DNA of 64,000 bases from Clostridia bacterium (GTDB lineage: Bacteria > Bacillota > Clostridia > Monoglobales > Monoglobaceae). Below are positions 36,425-44,540 of this stretch, piece by piece; within the stretch, counting starts at the first letter, position 1, and every line of letters starts with the position of its first letter. The position numbers and the translations under genes were made by a program. The stretch covers positions 1 to 64,000 of the forward strand of contig JAFQIA010000027.1 of assembly GCA_017397725.1 (NCBI GenBank). The letters run 5' to 3'. The notes under the pieces are model-generated. The model had not been told where the DNA came from, made no database searches, and saw only the letters and a program-made list of their open reading frames with translations.

Positions 36425-37351
36425 GTGGAACGACATTGCTATGATGTGATTGTCATCGGCGGAGGCCCGGCAGGGTATACCACGGCACTATATACCACAA
36501 GAGCAGGGCTTGATACCTTGGTGATAGAAAAATTTTCTGCCGGCGGACAGATGACCCAGACATCACAAATTGACAATTATCCCGGTTTTGACGAGGGGGT
36601 AGATGGGTTCACCTTGGGCTTTAAGATGCAGAATGGCGCAGAGCGGTTCGGGGCGGAAACCCTGCAGGCAGAGGTGCTGTCGGTAAAGCTGAATGCGCCT
36701 GTCAAGGAGATAGAAACCTCGGTGGGAAGTTTCCTTGCCAAAGCGGTAGTTGTGGCTACCGGAGCCGAACATCGGCATCTGGGACTTCCCGATGAAGAGG
36801 CGTTGATTGGCAAAGGCGTGGGTTATTGTGCCGCCTGTGACGGGATGTTTTATCGGGATAAGACTGTGGCGGTAGTCGGCGGCGGAAATTCTGCAGCCGC
36901 GGATGCACTTTTGCTTTCTAAAATCTGCAAAAAGGTGATTCTGATTCATCGTCGGGATACCCTGAGAGCGACACAGGTTTACCATCGTCCGCTGATGCAG
37001 GCAGAGAATGTGGAATTTTTGTGGAACAGCAGCGTCAAGGAGATTTTGTTTGAGGAAACGGTTTGTGGAGTCAGGGTGGCAAACAAACTGACAGGCGAGG
37101 AAACGGAGATTCCTTGTGACGGGCTTTTCATCAGTATCGGGCGTGCACCGGAAACCGCGTTGTTTCAAGGACAGCTTGCTATTGATGAAAATGGTTATAT
37201 CATCGCAGACGAAAGCACCAGAACCAACATTCCGGGGGTGTTTGCGGTGGGGGATGTGCGCACCAAAGCGGTGCGGCAGATTGTGACCGCTGTGGCAGAC
37301 GGGGCAACCGCATCTCATTTTGCAGAAGAATATCTGGCAAATCATAAATAA
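36425..37351 (+). CDS. trxB: thioredoxin reductase
   Basis: A 308-residue flavoenzyme of the low-molecular-weight class. The FAD-binding GGGPAG lies near residue 12, the redox-active CAAC is Cys135-Cys138, and GGGNSAAADALLLSK with HRRD is the NADPH site. The C-terminal FAD motif is GVFAVGDVR. The start is uncertain: GTG 36425 has GAGG eight bases upstream, while in-frame TTG 36419 and GTG 36416 lie too close to it. It reduces the thioredoxin encoded just upstream. No terminator is obvious before the riboswitch region. Confidence 0.95.
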   Translation: MERHCYDVIVIGGGPAGYTTALYTTRAGLDTLVIEKFSAGGQMTQTSQIDNYPGFDEGVDGFTLGFKMQNGAERFGAETLQAEVLSVKLNAPVKEIETSVGSFLAKAVVVATGAEHRHLGLPDEEALIGKGVGYCAACDGMFYRDKTVAVVGGGNSAAADALLLSKICKKVILIHRRDTLRATQVYHRPLMQAENVEFLWNSSVKEILFEETVCGVRVANKLTGEETEIPCDGLFISIGRAPETALFQGQLAIDENGYIIADESTRTNIPGVFAVGDVRTKAVRQIVTAVADGATASHFAEEYLANHK

Positions 37352-37407
37352 GGACTCTCCAAAAAATAGGGGGAAGTAAAGATAACAATTTCATAGCTTC
37401 ATACAAA

Positions 37408-37594
37408 GTGTCGACGGCACCGAGGGGGTGCCGTGGGTGAAAAGGGAACACGGTGAGAATCCGTGACGATACCTGTCGCCGTATACATCTAAGGTTTTTA
37501 TGCTCGTCGGTGAAAGCCGGTCATTGGGAAACTGAGAAGGCAGAGCACAAAAACGCCGTTGATTCGATAGGATGTGAGTCGGAAGACCTGCTTT
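37408..37594 (+). promoter_or_regulatory. cobalamin riboswitch
   Basis: The leader contains the core features of the B12 riboswitch. A GC stem (GACGGCACC...GGTGCCGT) is followed by AAAAGGGAACACGGTG, then GAATCCGTG and ACCTGTCGCC. The B12-box is GAGTCGGAAGACCTGC at 37576-37591. The central part ACGATACCTGTCGCC differs somewhat from the common GC-GCCCCCGC form but keeps the order of elements. Downstream hairpins can act as the expression platform. It controls the gene pair 37746-40878, so those genes should be turned down when cobalamin is plentiful. Confidence 0.88.
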
Positions 37595-37595
37595 G

Positions 37596-37625
37596 ATATC
37601 ATTCCGTATGGGAATGGTGTTTTTG
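37596..37625 (+). terminator. hairpin right after the riboswitch core
   Basis: Arms 37596-37605 and 37611-37620 pair over 10 bp with three G-U pairs around GTATG, and TTTTG follows. It could be a weak terminator or part of the expression platform. Confidence 0.45.
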
Positions 37626-37670
37626 TGCGCCCAAAAAGCGCCCAAATTATGAATATCACAGGAAAACACA

Positions 37671-37714
37671 GCTGTGGTAATTTTCTTTTTCGGAAAATTA
37701 CCGCAGCTTTTTTA
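37671..37714 (+). terminator. intrinsic terminator in the B12-riboswitch leader
   Basis: Arms 37671-37685 and 37693-37707 (15 bp, one G-U) are followed by TTTTTTT, 32 bases before the ATG. A terminator in front of the gene it precedes only makes sense as a regulated element, so transcription termination controlled by the riboswitch is likely. Between 37623 and 37670 I see nothing further. Confidence 0.8.
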
Positions 37715-37745
37715 TATATAACAACAAGGAAAAGGAGAGAAAAAG

Positions 37746-40259
37746 ATGAAAAAATTTTTGGCGTTATGTTTGGCACTGGTGTTGCTGATAGGGATTGTTC
37801 CGGTAGGGGCAGAGGGAATGAATGTTGCAATCACGGTTTATCTTTCTATCAGTCAATACGGCGAGTTTGTGACCACTGGGGATGGCGATACCTTTGCCTA
37901 TCTTCCAGTGAATCTGGAGGGACAGGAAAGCTATAACCTTGATGATGTACTTGTGACGGCACATAGTCTTTATCATCCCGATGGCGCAGAGGCGTATGCC
38001 TCCAGTGTTGGAGATTGGGGGCTTAGCATCGACAAGCTGTGGGGGGACACCAGCTACAATTTTGGGTATCAGGTTAACGGCGGCAGCGAGTCGGTAATGG
38101 GACTTTCCCATATCGTAGAGGAGGGAGATGTGATTGATGCATGCATCTATCGCAGTCAGTCCCCCAAAACCGAAAGCTATTCCTGCTTTGATTTTCAACA
38201 ACAAGAGGCGAAAACAGGAGCAGAAGTGAATCTGACTTTATCCTATGCAAGTGGTTATGATGACAACTGGGATATGGTGTTTTCCCCTTGCGAAGATGCT
38301 GTCATCACCATCAATGGTGTGGAAACGGAAGTAATCACCGATGCAAACGGATTTGCAACCCTGACCTTGGACGAGGTGGGAACCTATATCATTTCTGCCA
38401 AAAAGAGCAAAATGGACGGAGGCAATGAGGTGACTGCCATTACTGCACCGGTTTGTATGGTTACCGTAACCGATCCGGTAGAGGAGATCTTGGAAGGGAT
38501 TGCCGGTGTTTATGCAAGCTGCAATCTAGAGGAGGCAGGCGGAAATCTTCCTTGGATTCTTGCGGATATGATGGTATATGAAACCTTGTATCCGGAGAGT
38601 GCCAGCATCTTGAGCGAAAGCAAAAAAGAAGAAGGCTTTCAGGCGTTGGTTGCCTTTGCTGGTAAGGCGGAATTCCCCGGTGATTTGGCAAAATCCATTC
38701 TGGCTTTGCGGGCGATGGGCTATGATGCCAAGCAGGTGTATACCCAAGATTTTGAGAAAGTAGATTTGGTTGCCAAGTTGACAACGCTGATTGATGCACA
38801 GGCTGAAAGTGTGACCAATATCTATACCCTTCCTTATGTGATGCTTGCTTTGAATCAGGCGGAAGGGTATACTACGGCGGAACAAAAAGCTTGGATGATT
38901 GGGGCGGCACTGCAAAGCAAAGGAGACTGGCAATCTACCGCAGATGGAACCGATGCGATGACTCCAATGATTCTGGCGCTTTCGCCTTATTACCATACCA
39001 ATGCTCAGGTGAAAACGGCGATAGATGAAGCGGTGGAAATTTTGAAAGCAGAGCAACGGGAGGATGGACTAATTGACGGATTTGCAGGGTATGAGCCTGC
39101 ATCCACCGGACTTGCCATCTGCGCCCTTTCCTCTATGGGTATCAGTGCAAAGGAAGTGATTTGCAGCGAAAATAGTCTGATTGATGGATTGCTTTCTACT
39201 GCAAATCCCGAAAAGAACGGATTTCCCAATGCCTTTGCCACCGAACAAGGCTTCCGCGGCCTTTTGGCGTGGTGCTTGCTGATTGAAAACGCCGGAAAGG
39301 CGATGTATGATTTTTCAGATTGTGCGATGGAAGAAGCAAATGCATCGGGGGCACAGCTCTGTCCGGTGGTCTTTTCTGTCACCCCCAACACTGCAACGGT
39401 AACCATAGAGGGACAGCAAGCGATTAAAAATTATGTCTTTGATCTTGCGGCAGGAACCTATACCTATACTGCAACAGCATCCGGATACCAAACGGCAACC
39501 GGAACCCTTACCGTGACTGAGGCAGAGGAAACTGCACGGACAGCAAAGACCATAGCGGTTTCTCTTTCTTCCAACTATGTTGGCGGAGGAGGCGGTGGCG
39601 GAGGATATATTCCGCCTGTGAAAGAAGAAAAACCGGAAGGAGTAAAGCCAGAAGAAGAAAAGCAACTGGAAGAAGTGAAACCGGAACAGCCGGTATTCAC
39701 CGAGGCAACCTTCTCAGATGTGCGCAAAGAGGATTGGTATTATCCGTCGGTTGCGTATGTGTATGAGAATAACTTGTTCCAAGGGACAGAAAATGGGTTT
39801 GAACCCAACACCGCAATGTCAAGGGCCATGCTGGTGACCGTGCTTTATCGCCTTGCGGGAGCAGAAGACAGTCAAGAAGAATCTGCCTTTGCTGATGTGC
39901 CCGAGCATATGTGGTATACCCAAAGCATCAACTGGGCGGCAAAAAATCAGATTGTCAGCGGAGTTTCTTCCACCGAGTTTGAGCCGGATGCCGATATTAC
40001 CCGGGAGCAGATGGCATTGATTCTGTATCGGTATGCTGCTTTTTGCGGATATGATAACGAGGTATCAGGCGAGAAAAACCTTTCTTACCAAGACGGCAGT
40101 CAGGTGTCGGAATATGCCAAGGATGCCATTGCCTATGTGGTTGCAAGCGGTGTGATGAATGGTAAGTCGGACAAGATGCTTGCGCCTTTGGATGGAGCAA
40201 CCAGAGCTGAAGTGGCAACCATGCTGATGCGGTTTGTGGAGATGACCAATGAAAAGTAA
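37746..40259 (+). CDS. SLH-anchored surface protein with DUF4430-like and alpha-toroid domains, probable cobalamin-binding
   Basis: An 837-residue exported protein under a cobalamin riboswitch. The signal peptide (1-20) ends VGAEG. Residues 22-140 form a DUF4430-like beta domain (DDVLVTAH, WGLSIDKLWG, GYQVNGG, EEGDVIDA). An Ig-like domain follows (about 150-240). Residues 240-535 show helical repeats typical of the alpha6/alpha6 toroid of prenyltransferases and transcobalamins (DLAKSILALRAMGYDA, SVTNIYTLPYVMLALNQAEG, YEPASTGLAICALSSMGI). A PEGA-like domain comes next (about 535-610), then eight glycines, a Glu/Lys/Pro linker and three SLH motifs (653-837) for wall anchoring. Transcobalamin and intrinsic factor also combine this toroid with a DUF4430-like domain. 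I infer surface capture of B12. The next gene overlaps by 11 bases. Confidence 0.8.
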   Translation: MKKFLALCLALVLLIGIVPVGAEGMNVAITVYLSISQYGEFVTTGDGDTFAYLPVNLEGQESYNLDDVLVTAHSLYHPDGAEAYASSVGDWGLSIDKLWGDTSYNFGYQVNGGSESVMGLSHIVEEGDVIDACIYRSQSPKTESYSCFDFQQQEAKTGAEVNLTLSYASGYDDNWDMVFSPCEDAVITINGVETEVITDANGFATLTLDEVGTYIISAKKSKMDGGNEVTAITAPVCMVTVTDPVEEILEGIAGVYASCNLEEAGGNLPWILADMMVYETLYPESASILSESKKEEGFQALVAFAGKAEFPGDLAKSILALRAMGYDAKQVYTQDFEKVDLVAKLTTLIDAQAESVTNIYTLPYVMLALNQAEGYTTAEQKAWMIGAALQSKGDWQSTADGTDAMTPMILALSPYYHTNAQVKTAIDEAVEILKAEQREDGLIDGFAGYEPASTGLAICALSSMGISAKEVICSENSLIDGLLSTANPEKNGFPNAFATEQGFRGLLAWCLLIENAGKAMYDFSDCAMEEANASGAQLCPVVFSVTPNTATVTIEGQQAIKNYVFDLAAGTYTYTATASGYQTATGTLTVTEAEETARTAKTIAVSLSSNYVGGGGGGGGYIPPVKEEKPEGVKPEEEKQLEEVKPEQPVFTEATFSDVRKEDWYYPSVAYVYENNLFQGTENGFEPNTAMSRAMLVTVLYRLAGAEDSQEESAFADVPEHMWYTQSINWAAKNQIVSGVSSTEFEPDADITREQMALILYRYAAFCGYDNEVSGEKNLSYQDGSQVSEYAKDAIAYVVASGVMNGKSDKMLAPLDGATRAEVATMLMRFVEMTNEK

Positions 40260-40878
40260 AAAAGGAATATGGATTGGAATTTTGGCAGTATTGGTTTTGG
40301 CGATTGCTCTTTTTGTAGGAAATCGCCAACCTGTGCCTGAACCCGAAATACCAAAAGCGGAGGAAGAAGTGGTTCTTCCCTCCGCTACTCCGTCGCCAAC
40401 CAAAGAGATTCCCAAAAGTGAGCCGGTCAAGACTGTGCAGAAGACCGCGGAACCTACGGAAAAACCGGTGGAGGAGAAGACGGAGGAGGTGCTTACCTGC
40501 ACCCTGTCGGTTCGTTGTGATGCTGCGCTGCGCAATGCCGACAAGCTCAAAGAGGGGAAACTGGAGGTCCTCCCAAGCAACGGTGTGATATTTCAAGAAC
40601 AAGCGGTGGCGTTTGCTGAAGGGGAAAGTGTGTTTGATGTTCTGCTTGGTCAGATGCAGAAAAACAAAATCCACTTTGAATTTGTGAAAACGCCCATGTA
40701 TGACTCGGCATATATCGAGGGAATCGGCAATTTGTATGAGTTCGACTGCGGGGAGTTGTCAGGCTGGCTCTATCGGGTCAATGGAGTCCGACCAACCTAC
40801 GGCTGCTCCCAGTATCCGGTGAAAAAGGATGACAAAATCGAATTCTTTTACACTTGTGATTTCACCGCTGAAACATAA
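40249..40878 (+). CDS. membrane-anchored DUF4430 (transcobalamin C-terminal-like) protein
   Basis: A 209-residue protein with one N-terminal membrane helix (about 7-23) and no lipobox. A Pro/Glu/Lys-rich spacer (25-83) leads to one DUF4430 domain (about 84-205). Family marks are the repeat of short beta strands, EGESVFDVLLGQM, YIEGIGNLYEFDCG, SGWLYRVNGVRPTYG and KKDDKIEFFYTCD. The Pfam family is related to the C-terminal domain of transcobalamin, which closes over the bound cobalamin. The ATG lies inside the end of the upstream gene (11-base overlap, GGAG upstream), so the two are translated together under the B12 riboswitch. It could receive cobalamin from the wall-anchored partner and hold it near an importer not encoded here. 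Confidence 0.88.
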   Translation: MKSKKGIWIGILAVLVLAIALFVGNRQPVPEPEIPKAEEEVVLPSATPSPTKEIPKSEPVKTVQKTAEPTEKPVEEKTEEVLTCTLSVRCDAALRNADKLKEGKLEVLPSNGVIFQEQAVAFAEGESVFDVLLGQMQKNKIHFEFVKTPMYDSAYIEGIGNLYEFDCGELSGWLYRVNGVRPTYGCSQYPVKKDDKIEFFYTCDFTAET

Positions 40879-40909
40879 AAAAGGCATACCCCATAGGGGT
40901 ATGCCTTTC
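40879..40909. terminator. bidirectional intrinsic terminator
   Basis: The arms AAAAGGCATACCCC and GGGGTATGCCTTT flank the loop ATA, with A and T runs at the two ends. It serves both the B12-regulated pair and the converging acyl-CoA ligase gene. Confidence 0.9.
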
Positions 40910-40914
40910 TGCTC

Positions 40915-42561
40915 TTATACATGCAAGAGATTTCTTTTGATTTTCTTGGTGGTAGTCTTTACAAACTCGGTATCTCTGAACTTTACCTTTTTAATTTGCT
41001 TATAAGCGGCAAGGCTCTTGTTCATTTCCATAATGTCTTCTTTGATTTGTGCCTGCACCGCCTCGATGTTTTCCTCTGCATTGGTGTAAACCTCTGCCAC
41101 AATCAGCTCATTCTCCTGATAGACGACCGCCTCGGTGACGTTCTCTATGTAGGAGATTAAGGTTTCGATTTCCTCGGGGTAAACATTCTTTCCGTTGCCA
41201 AGGATAATCAGGTTCTTCTTTCTGCCGGTGATGGAGAGGAAGTTGTTTTCAAACTTACCAATATCTCCGGTGTTGAACCAGCCATCCTTCAGTACCTTTG
41301 CGGTTTCTTCCGGTTTGTTGTAATAGCCTAGCATCACGATGTCGCCCTTTACCCAAATTTCGCCCTCGCCATTTTCGTCGGGGTCTACAATCTGAATCTG
41401 GGTGGTGGGAACAGGGTTTCCTACTGTGCCAAAGCGGATATTGTTGTTCCGGTTCAGTGCAACGATGGGGGAACATTCGGTAATGCCGTAGCCGTTGATG
41501 ATGGTCACGCCCAAATCGTCAAAGCCTTTCATATACTTGTCGGAAATGGGAGCGCCGCCGGAAATAATCATCTCCAGATTGCCGCCAAAGTTGTCAATGA
41601 TGCTCTTGAACAGCTTCTTTCTCAGGTCAATGCCAACCTTACGCAGTGCATTGCTGATTACAATCATGGTTTTTACCAGCTTGGTTTTGCCCTGCTTGTC
41701 AATTCCTTTCCAGATGTTCTTGTAAAAGCTTTCTACATACAAAGGAACCACTGAAATATGTCCCGGTTTTGCATCCTGAATATCTTTCAGTACCATCTTT
41801 AAGCTGTTGTTGATAAAGATGGTATGTCCCATCCACAACTGGCAGATGATACTTGCCATGGCACCAAAGGTATGGTTAAGCGGCAGAATTGCACAGGTGG
41901 TTTCGGGGATAATCATACAGGACATTGCGTGATACGCATTGCTTGCCAAGTTTTTGTGACAGAGCATAACGCCCTTGGGGTCGCCGGTGGTACCGGAGGT
42001 ATAGATGATGGCACTCATCTTGTCACGGTCAATCACCACATCGTCATAGGCGTGACCGCCAGCCTGACGTAACGCCTTTCCTTTTTCCAATACTTCTGCA
42101 AAGGAATCCTCCATACACAGGAAGTTCTGAGTGGTAACCCCGTTTGCTTTCATCTCTTCCACACAAGCATTTTTGGATGCGGCGTGTACCAACAGTGCCG
42201 ACGCACTATCGTTAAGAAGGTGAATGATTTCAGCGGGTTTTAATTCCTTGTCAATAGGAACCAATACATTGCCGGTGTTCATAACCGCAAAGTAGGTAAC
42301 CACCCAAGCGTAGCTGTTTTCGCCAAGCAGGGCGATTCGGGTTCCATCGGTATAACCCTCAGAGAGCAGATATTCACCCAAGGCGTAAACATCTTCGGCA
42401 AACTGACAGAAGGTAACATCAATAATGGTGTTATCCTTTCTGTAACGGAATGCCAGTTTTTGATTATAATCTCTCTCTCCGTAGGCAATCAATTCTTTTA
42501 AGTTTTCCAGATATTGGCGCTCTACGTGCTGATCAGGAATTTGTTTTGGCAATAGACTCAT
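40915..42561 (-). CDS. AMP-binding acyl-CoA synthetase (long-chain fatty acid-CoA ligase type)
   Basis: A 548-residue adenylate-forming enzyme. The phosphate-binding loop is YTSGTTGDPKGVM, GYGITECSPIVALN is the A5 motif, FNTGDIGKFE carries the A7 Asp, and GRKKNLIILGNGKNVYPEE is the hinge and A8 region. The C-terminal Lys in KTTTKKIKRN would be the catalytic Lys. It activates an acyl acid with ATP and transfers it to CoA or another thiol. The start is uncertain: AAAGGA is adjacent to ATG 42561 and eight bases from an in-frame TTG at 42552. It is a single-gene unit between two terminators. Confidence 0.9.
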   Translation of the reverse strand: MSLLPKQIPDQHVERQYLENLKELIAYGERDYNQKLAFRYRKDNTIIDVTFCQFAEDVYALGEYLLSEGYTDGTRIALLGENSYAWVVTYFAVMNTGNVLVPIDKELKPAEIIHLLNDSASALLVHAASKNACVEEMKANGVTTQNFLCMEDSFAEVLEKGKALRQAGGHAYDDVVIDRDKMSAIIYTSGTTGDPKGVMLCHKNLASNAYHAMSCMIIPETTCAILPLNHTFGAMASIICQLWMGHTIFINNSLKMVLKDIQDAKPGHISVVPLYVESFYKNIWKGIDKQGKTKLVKTMIVISNALRKVGIDLRKKLFKSIIDNFGGNLEMIISGGAPISDKYMKGFDDLGVTIINGYGITECSPIVALNRNNNIRFGTVGNPVPTTQIQIVDPDENGEGEIWVKGDIVMLGYYNKPEETAKVLKDGWFNTGDIGKFENNFLSITGRKKNLIILGNGKNVYPEEIETLISYIENVTEAVVYQENELIVAEVYTNAEENIEAVQAQIKEDIMEMNKSLAAYKQIKKVKFRDTEFVKTTTKKIKRNLLHV

Positions 42562-42608
42562 CCTTTCTAAATACAATCATTGAGTAAAAGCCTTGTTGCA
42601 ATGCTTAT

Positions 42609-42637
42609 ATTCTATCATACCTTTCGGCATTGCACAA
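42609..42637 (-). promoter_or_regulatory. candidate promoter of the acyl-CoA ligase gene
   Basis: On the minus strand: -35 TTGTGC (42637-42632), spacer 17 bp, -10 TAGAAT (42614-42609), preceded by TGA as an extended -10. Confidence 0.5.
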
Positions 42638-42657
42638 GTTTTTCTTTCAAAATTCCT

Positions 42658-42693
42658 AAAAAAATTCCTGCAACTTACGTTGCAGGAATTTTT
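42658..42693 (-). terminator. intrinsic terminator after the HlyD-like gene
   Basis: The arms AATTCCTGCAAC and GTTGCAGGAATT flank TTAC. On the minus strand a run of eight T follows the stem. Confidence 0.88.
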
Positions 42694-42697
42694 ACAA

Positions 42698-44386
42698 TTA
42701 CAAGGTTGCTGTGGGAGCGGCAGAGGGGTCAGGTGTGGGAGTGGGAGTCTTTTTCTTTTTGGGTTTTTCCATTTCGGTCAGAATCTCTTCCAGACTCTTT
42801 TCTTCCTCAATATCCTTCGGATTCAAATCCGGCAATTCCCGTTCGGGGTCAAAGGCGACGATTTCGCCCTCTTCCAGCCCCGAAGTGATTTCCACATTCA
42901 CACCGTCACAAACGCCATAGGCAACACGAATCAGACGGCAACCTTCCGGTACCCGAATCCAAGGATAATCCAGAGATTCGTCCTCAAGCCCTGTTTTGTT
43001 GGTATTATTCAGGGTGGGGATTTCGGTTTCCTCAGGGGCATCCTTGACCAGAACCATTGCAGTACTGCCATCCGGCTCCATCAAAGCGTGGCGGGGAACG
43101 CAAACCACATTGATTGCAGAACCCAGAACCACCTTTGCAGTTACCTTCATACCGGGTTTTAAGTCACCGGGCTTTTTCACGGTTACATCCACCTCAAACA
43201 GGGGACCGCCATTCTCGTTGGGAATGCCCTCCGGAGAGATGCGGGTTACTTCGCCGGCAAAGGTTTCTCCGGGCAGGGATTCGCTCTTTACCACCGCTTT
43301 CATACCAAGCTCCAAATCTCTTGCGGTAGATTCATCTACACGGAAACTGAACTTGAGTGCATTGGTGTCCAAAATCACCATCATAGGCTTGTCCGTATCG
43401 GTAATGTCCACATTGTCGCCCACCTTTGCGTGCTTTTCAATGATAACACCCTTGATGGGGGATTTGATGGTGTAGTTTTCTAAGTAAGCCTCTGCGGCTT
43501 TGACATCCAGTTCGCTGCTCTTTTGGTCATACACCCCGGTTGCTTGTGCATTGCTCTGTGCCGCACTGCGCACCGAAGCAATCAGGCTGTTGATGGAAAC
43601 ACTCTTTCCCTGGCTGATATAGACGGTGGTAACGGTACCTGCAACCTGAGAGGTAACGGCAACCACCGATTCATCGGCTCTTTTGATGGTGGCAACCACC
43701 TGACCGTAAGAAACATTGCTGCCGGAACGGATATTCACAGTATGAATGGTACCGGTATCGGTTGCATAAATCTTTTCGGTATCGGCTGCCGATGCACTGC
43801 CTGCTGCCTTTGCTCTTAAAGCTTGGTTCTTGGCTCTTTCCAATGCCAGCTTGGCATCAGTGTCATCCAACTTGTAAAGAATGGCATTGGCGGGTACCTC
43901 TTCTCCTGCTTCAAAGGCAGAAGAAATAATTTTACCGGGAACCAAGGATGTAATCTCATAGCGTGCATTTGCCTCTAAAGTGCCGGAAACATCAATGGAA
44001 TGAATTACGCTGCCTTTTACGACTCCTGCCTGTGCATAGCCTCTGAGGGGATCGCTCAAAACCGAGCCGCCCCAGAAGGCAACAATCAGCAAAGCAATAG
44101 CGGCAATCACTGCAATGCCGCCAAGAATCAGGCGATTGCGTGTTTTGCGCACCTTGTTATCTTCTTCATCCTGAAAAGCCAAAGCGTATTCGCTGACACC
44201 CTCTTCGGGGATATCGGCGGTCTCTTCAAGCATTTCATCATAAATCGAGGGGATTTCACCAGTGTCATCCATCGATGTATCAACCACTTCTTTTTCGGGT
44301 TCTTCTGCATCCTGACGGAGCAGAACAAAGTCTTCCATATCTTCCGAATTGGAAGAATTTTCTGATTTACGGAACCAATCTGCCAT
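42698..44386 (-). CDS. HlyD/RND-type membrane-fusion (adaptor) protein, orphan
   Basis: A 562-residue protein. ATG 44386 has GGAGG seven bases upstream. It starts with an acidic cytoplasmic segment of about 95 residues, then a single membrane helix (LILGGIAVIAAIALLIVAFWGG). The outer part has the barrel-sandwich (lipoyl-like) halves GTLEANARYEITSLVPGKI and YTIKSPIKGVIIEKHAKVGD, a helical hairpin of Ala/Lys, and a beta-barrel with DVTVKKPGDLKPGMKVTAKV. The tail is Lys- then Thr/Pro-rich. Adaptors of this type normally work with a MacB-like ABC exporter. No transporter gene is next to it here, and the N-terminal acidic segment is long for the family. Confidence 0.87.
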   Translation of the reverse strand: MADWFRKSENSSNSEDMEDFVLLRQDAEEPEKEVVDTSMDDTGEIPSIYDEMLEETADIPEEGVSEYALAFQDEEDNKVRKTRNRLILGGIAVIAAIALLIVAFWGGSVLSDPLRGYAQAGVVKGSVIHSIDVSGTLEANARYEITSLVPGKIISSAFEAGEEVPANAILYKLDDTDAKLALERAKNQALRAKAAGSASAADTEKIYATDTGTIHTVNIRSGSNVSYGQVVATIKRADESVVAVTSQVAGTVTTVYISQGKSVSINSLIASVRSAAQSNAQATGVYDQKSSELDVKAAEAYLENYTIKSPIKGVIIEKHAKVGDNVDITDTDKPMMVILDTNALKFSFRVDESTARDLELGMKAVVKSESLPGETFAGEVTRISPEGIPNENGGPLFEVDVTVKKPGDLKPGMKVTAKVVLGSAINVVCVPRHALMEPDGSTAMVLVKDAPEETEIPTLNNTNKTGLEDESLDYPWIRVPEGCRLIRVAYGVCDGVNVEITSGLEEGEIVAFDPERELPDLNPKDIEEEKSLEEILTEMEKPKKKKTPTPTPDPSAAPTATL

Positions 44387-44439
44387 AGTAATACCTCCAC
44401 TTGCGACCCTTGTCGCAGAATCAGACAATAAACTATTAT

Positions 44440-44468
44440 AGTTTATCACAGAAAAAAAATTTCTGCAA
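44440..44468 (-). promoter_or_regulatory. candidate promoter of the HlyD-like gene
   Basis: On the minus strand: -35 TTGCAG (44468-44463), spacer 17 bp, -10 TAAACT (44445-44440) with TGA before it. An overlapping TATAAT just downstream is an alternative -10. Confidence 0.45.
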
Positions 44469-44514
44469 GAAGTTTCTTCAAATTATTTGTGAACAATATG
44501 TAAAATTTCAAAAG

Positions 44515-44540
44515 AAAAGGCTGAACGGATGTTCAGCCTT
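44515..44540 (-). terminator. intrinsic terminator after the ferritin-like gene
   Basis: The arms AAGGCTGAAC and GTTCAGCCTT flank GGAT and overlap the last bases of the gene. On the minus strand a T-rich stretch follows. Confidence 0.8.

Noticed and set aside
36563-37345. A 260-codon open frame on the - strand opposite trxB
   Set aside because: The + strand holds a complete thioredoxin reductase; the antisense frame has no known motif.
37574-37936. A 120-codon frame across the riboswitch leader
   Set aside because: It overlaps the riboswitch, the terminator and the start of the signal-peptide protein in another frame.
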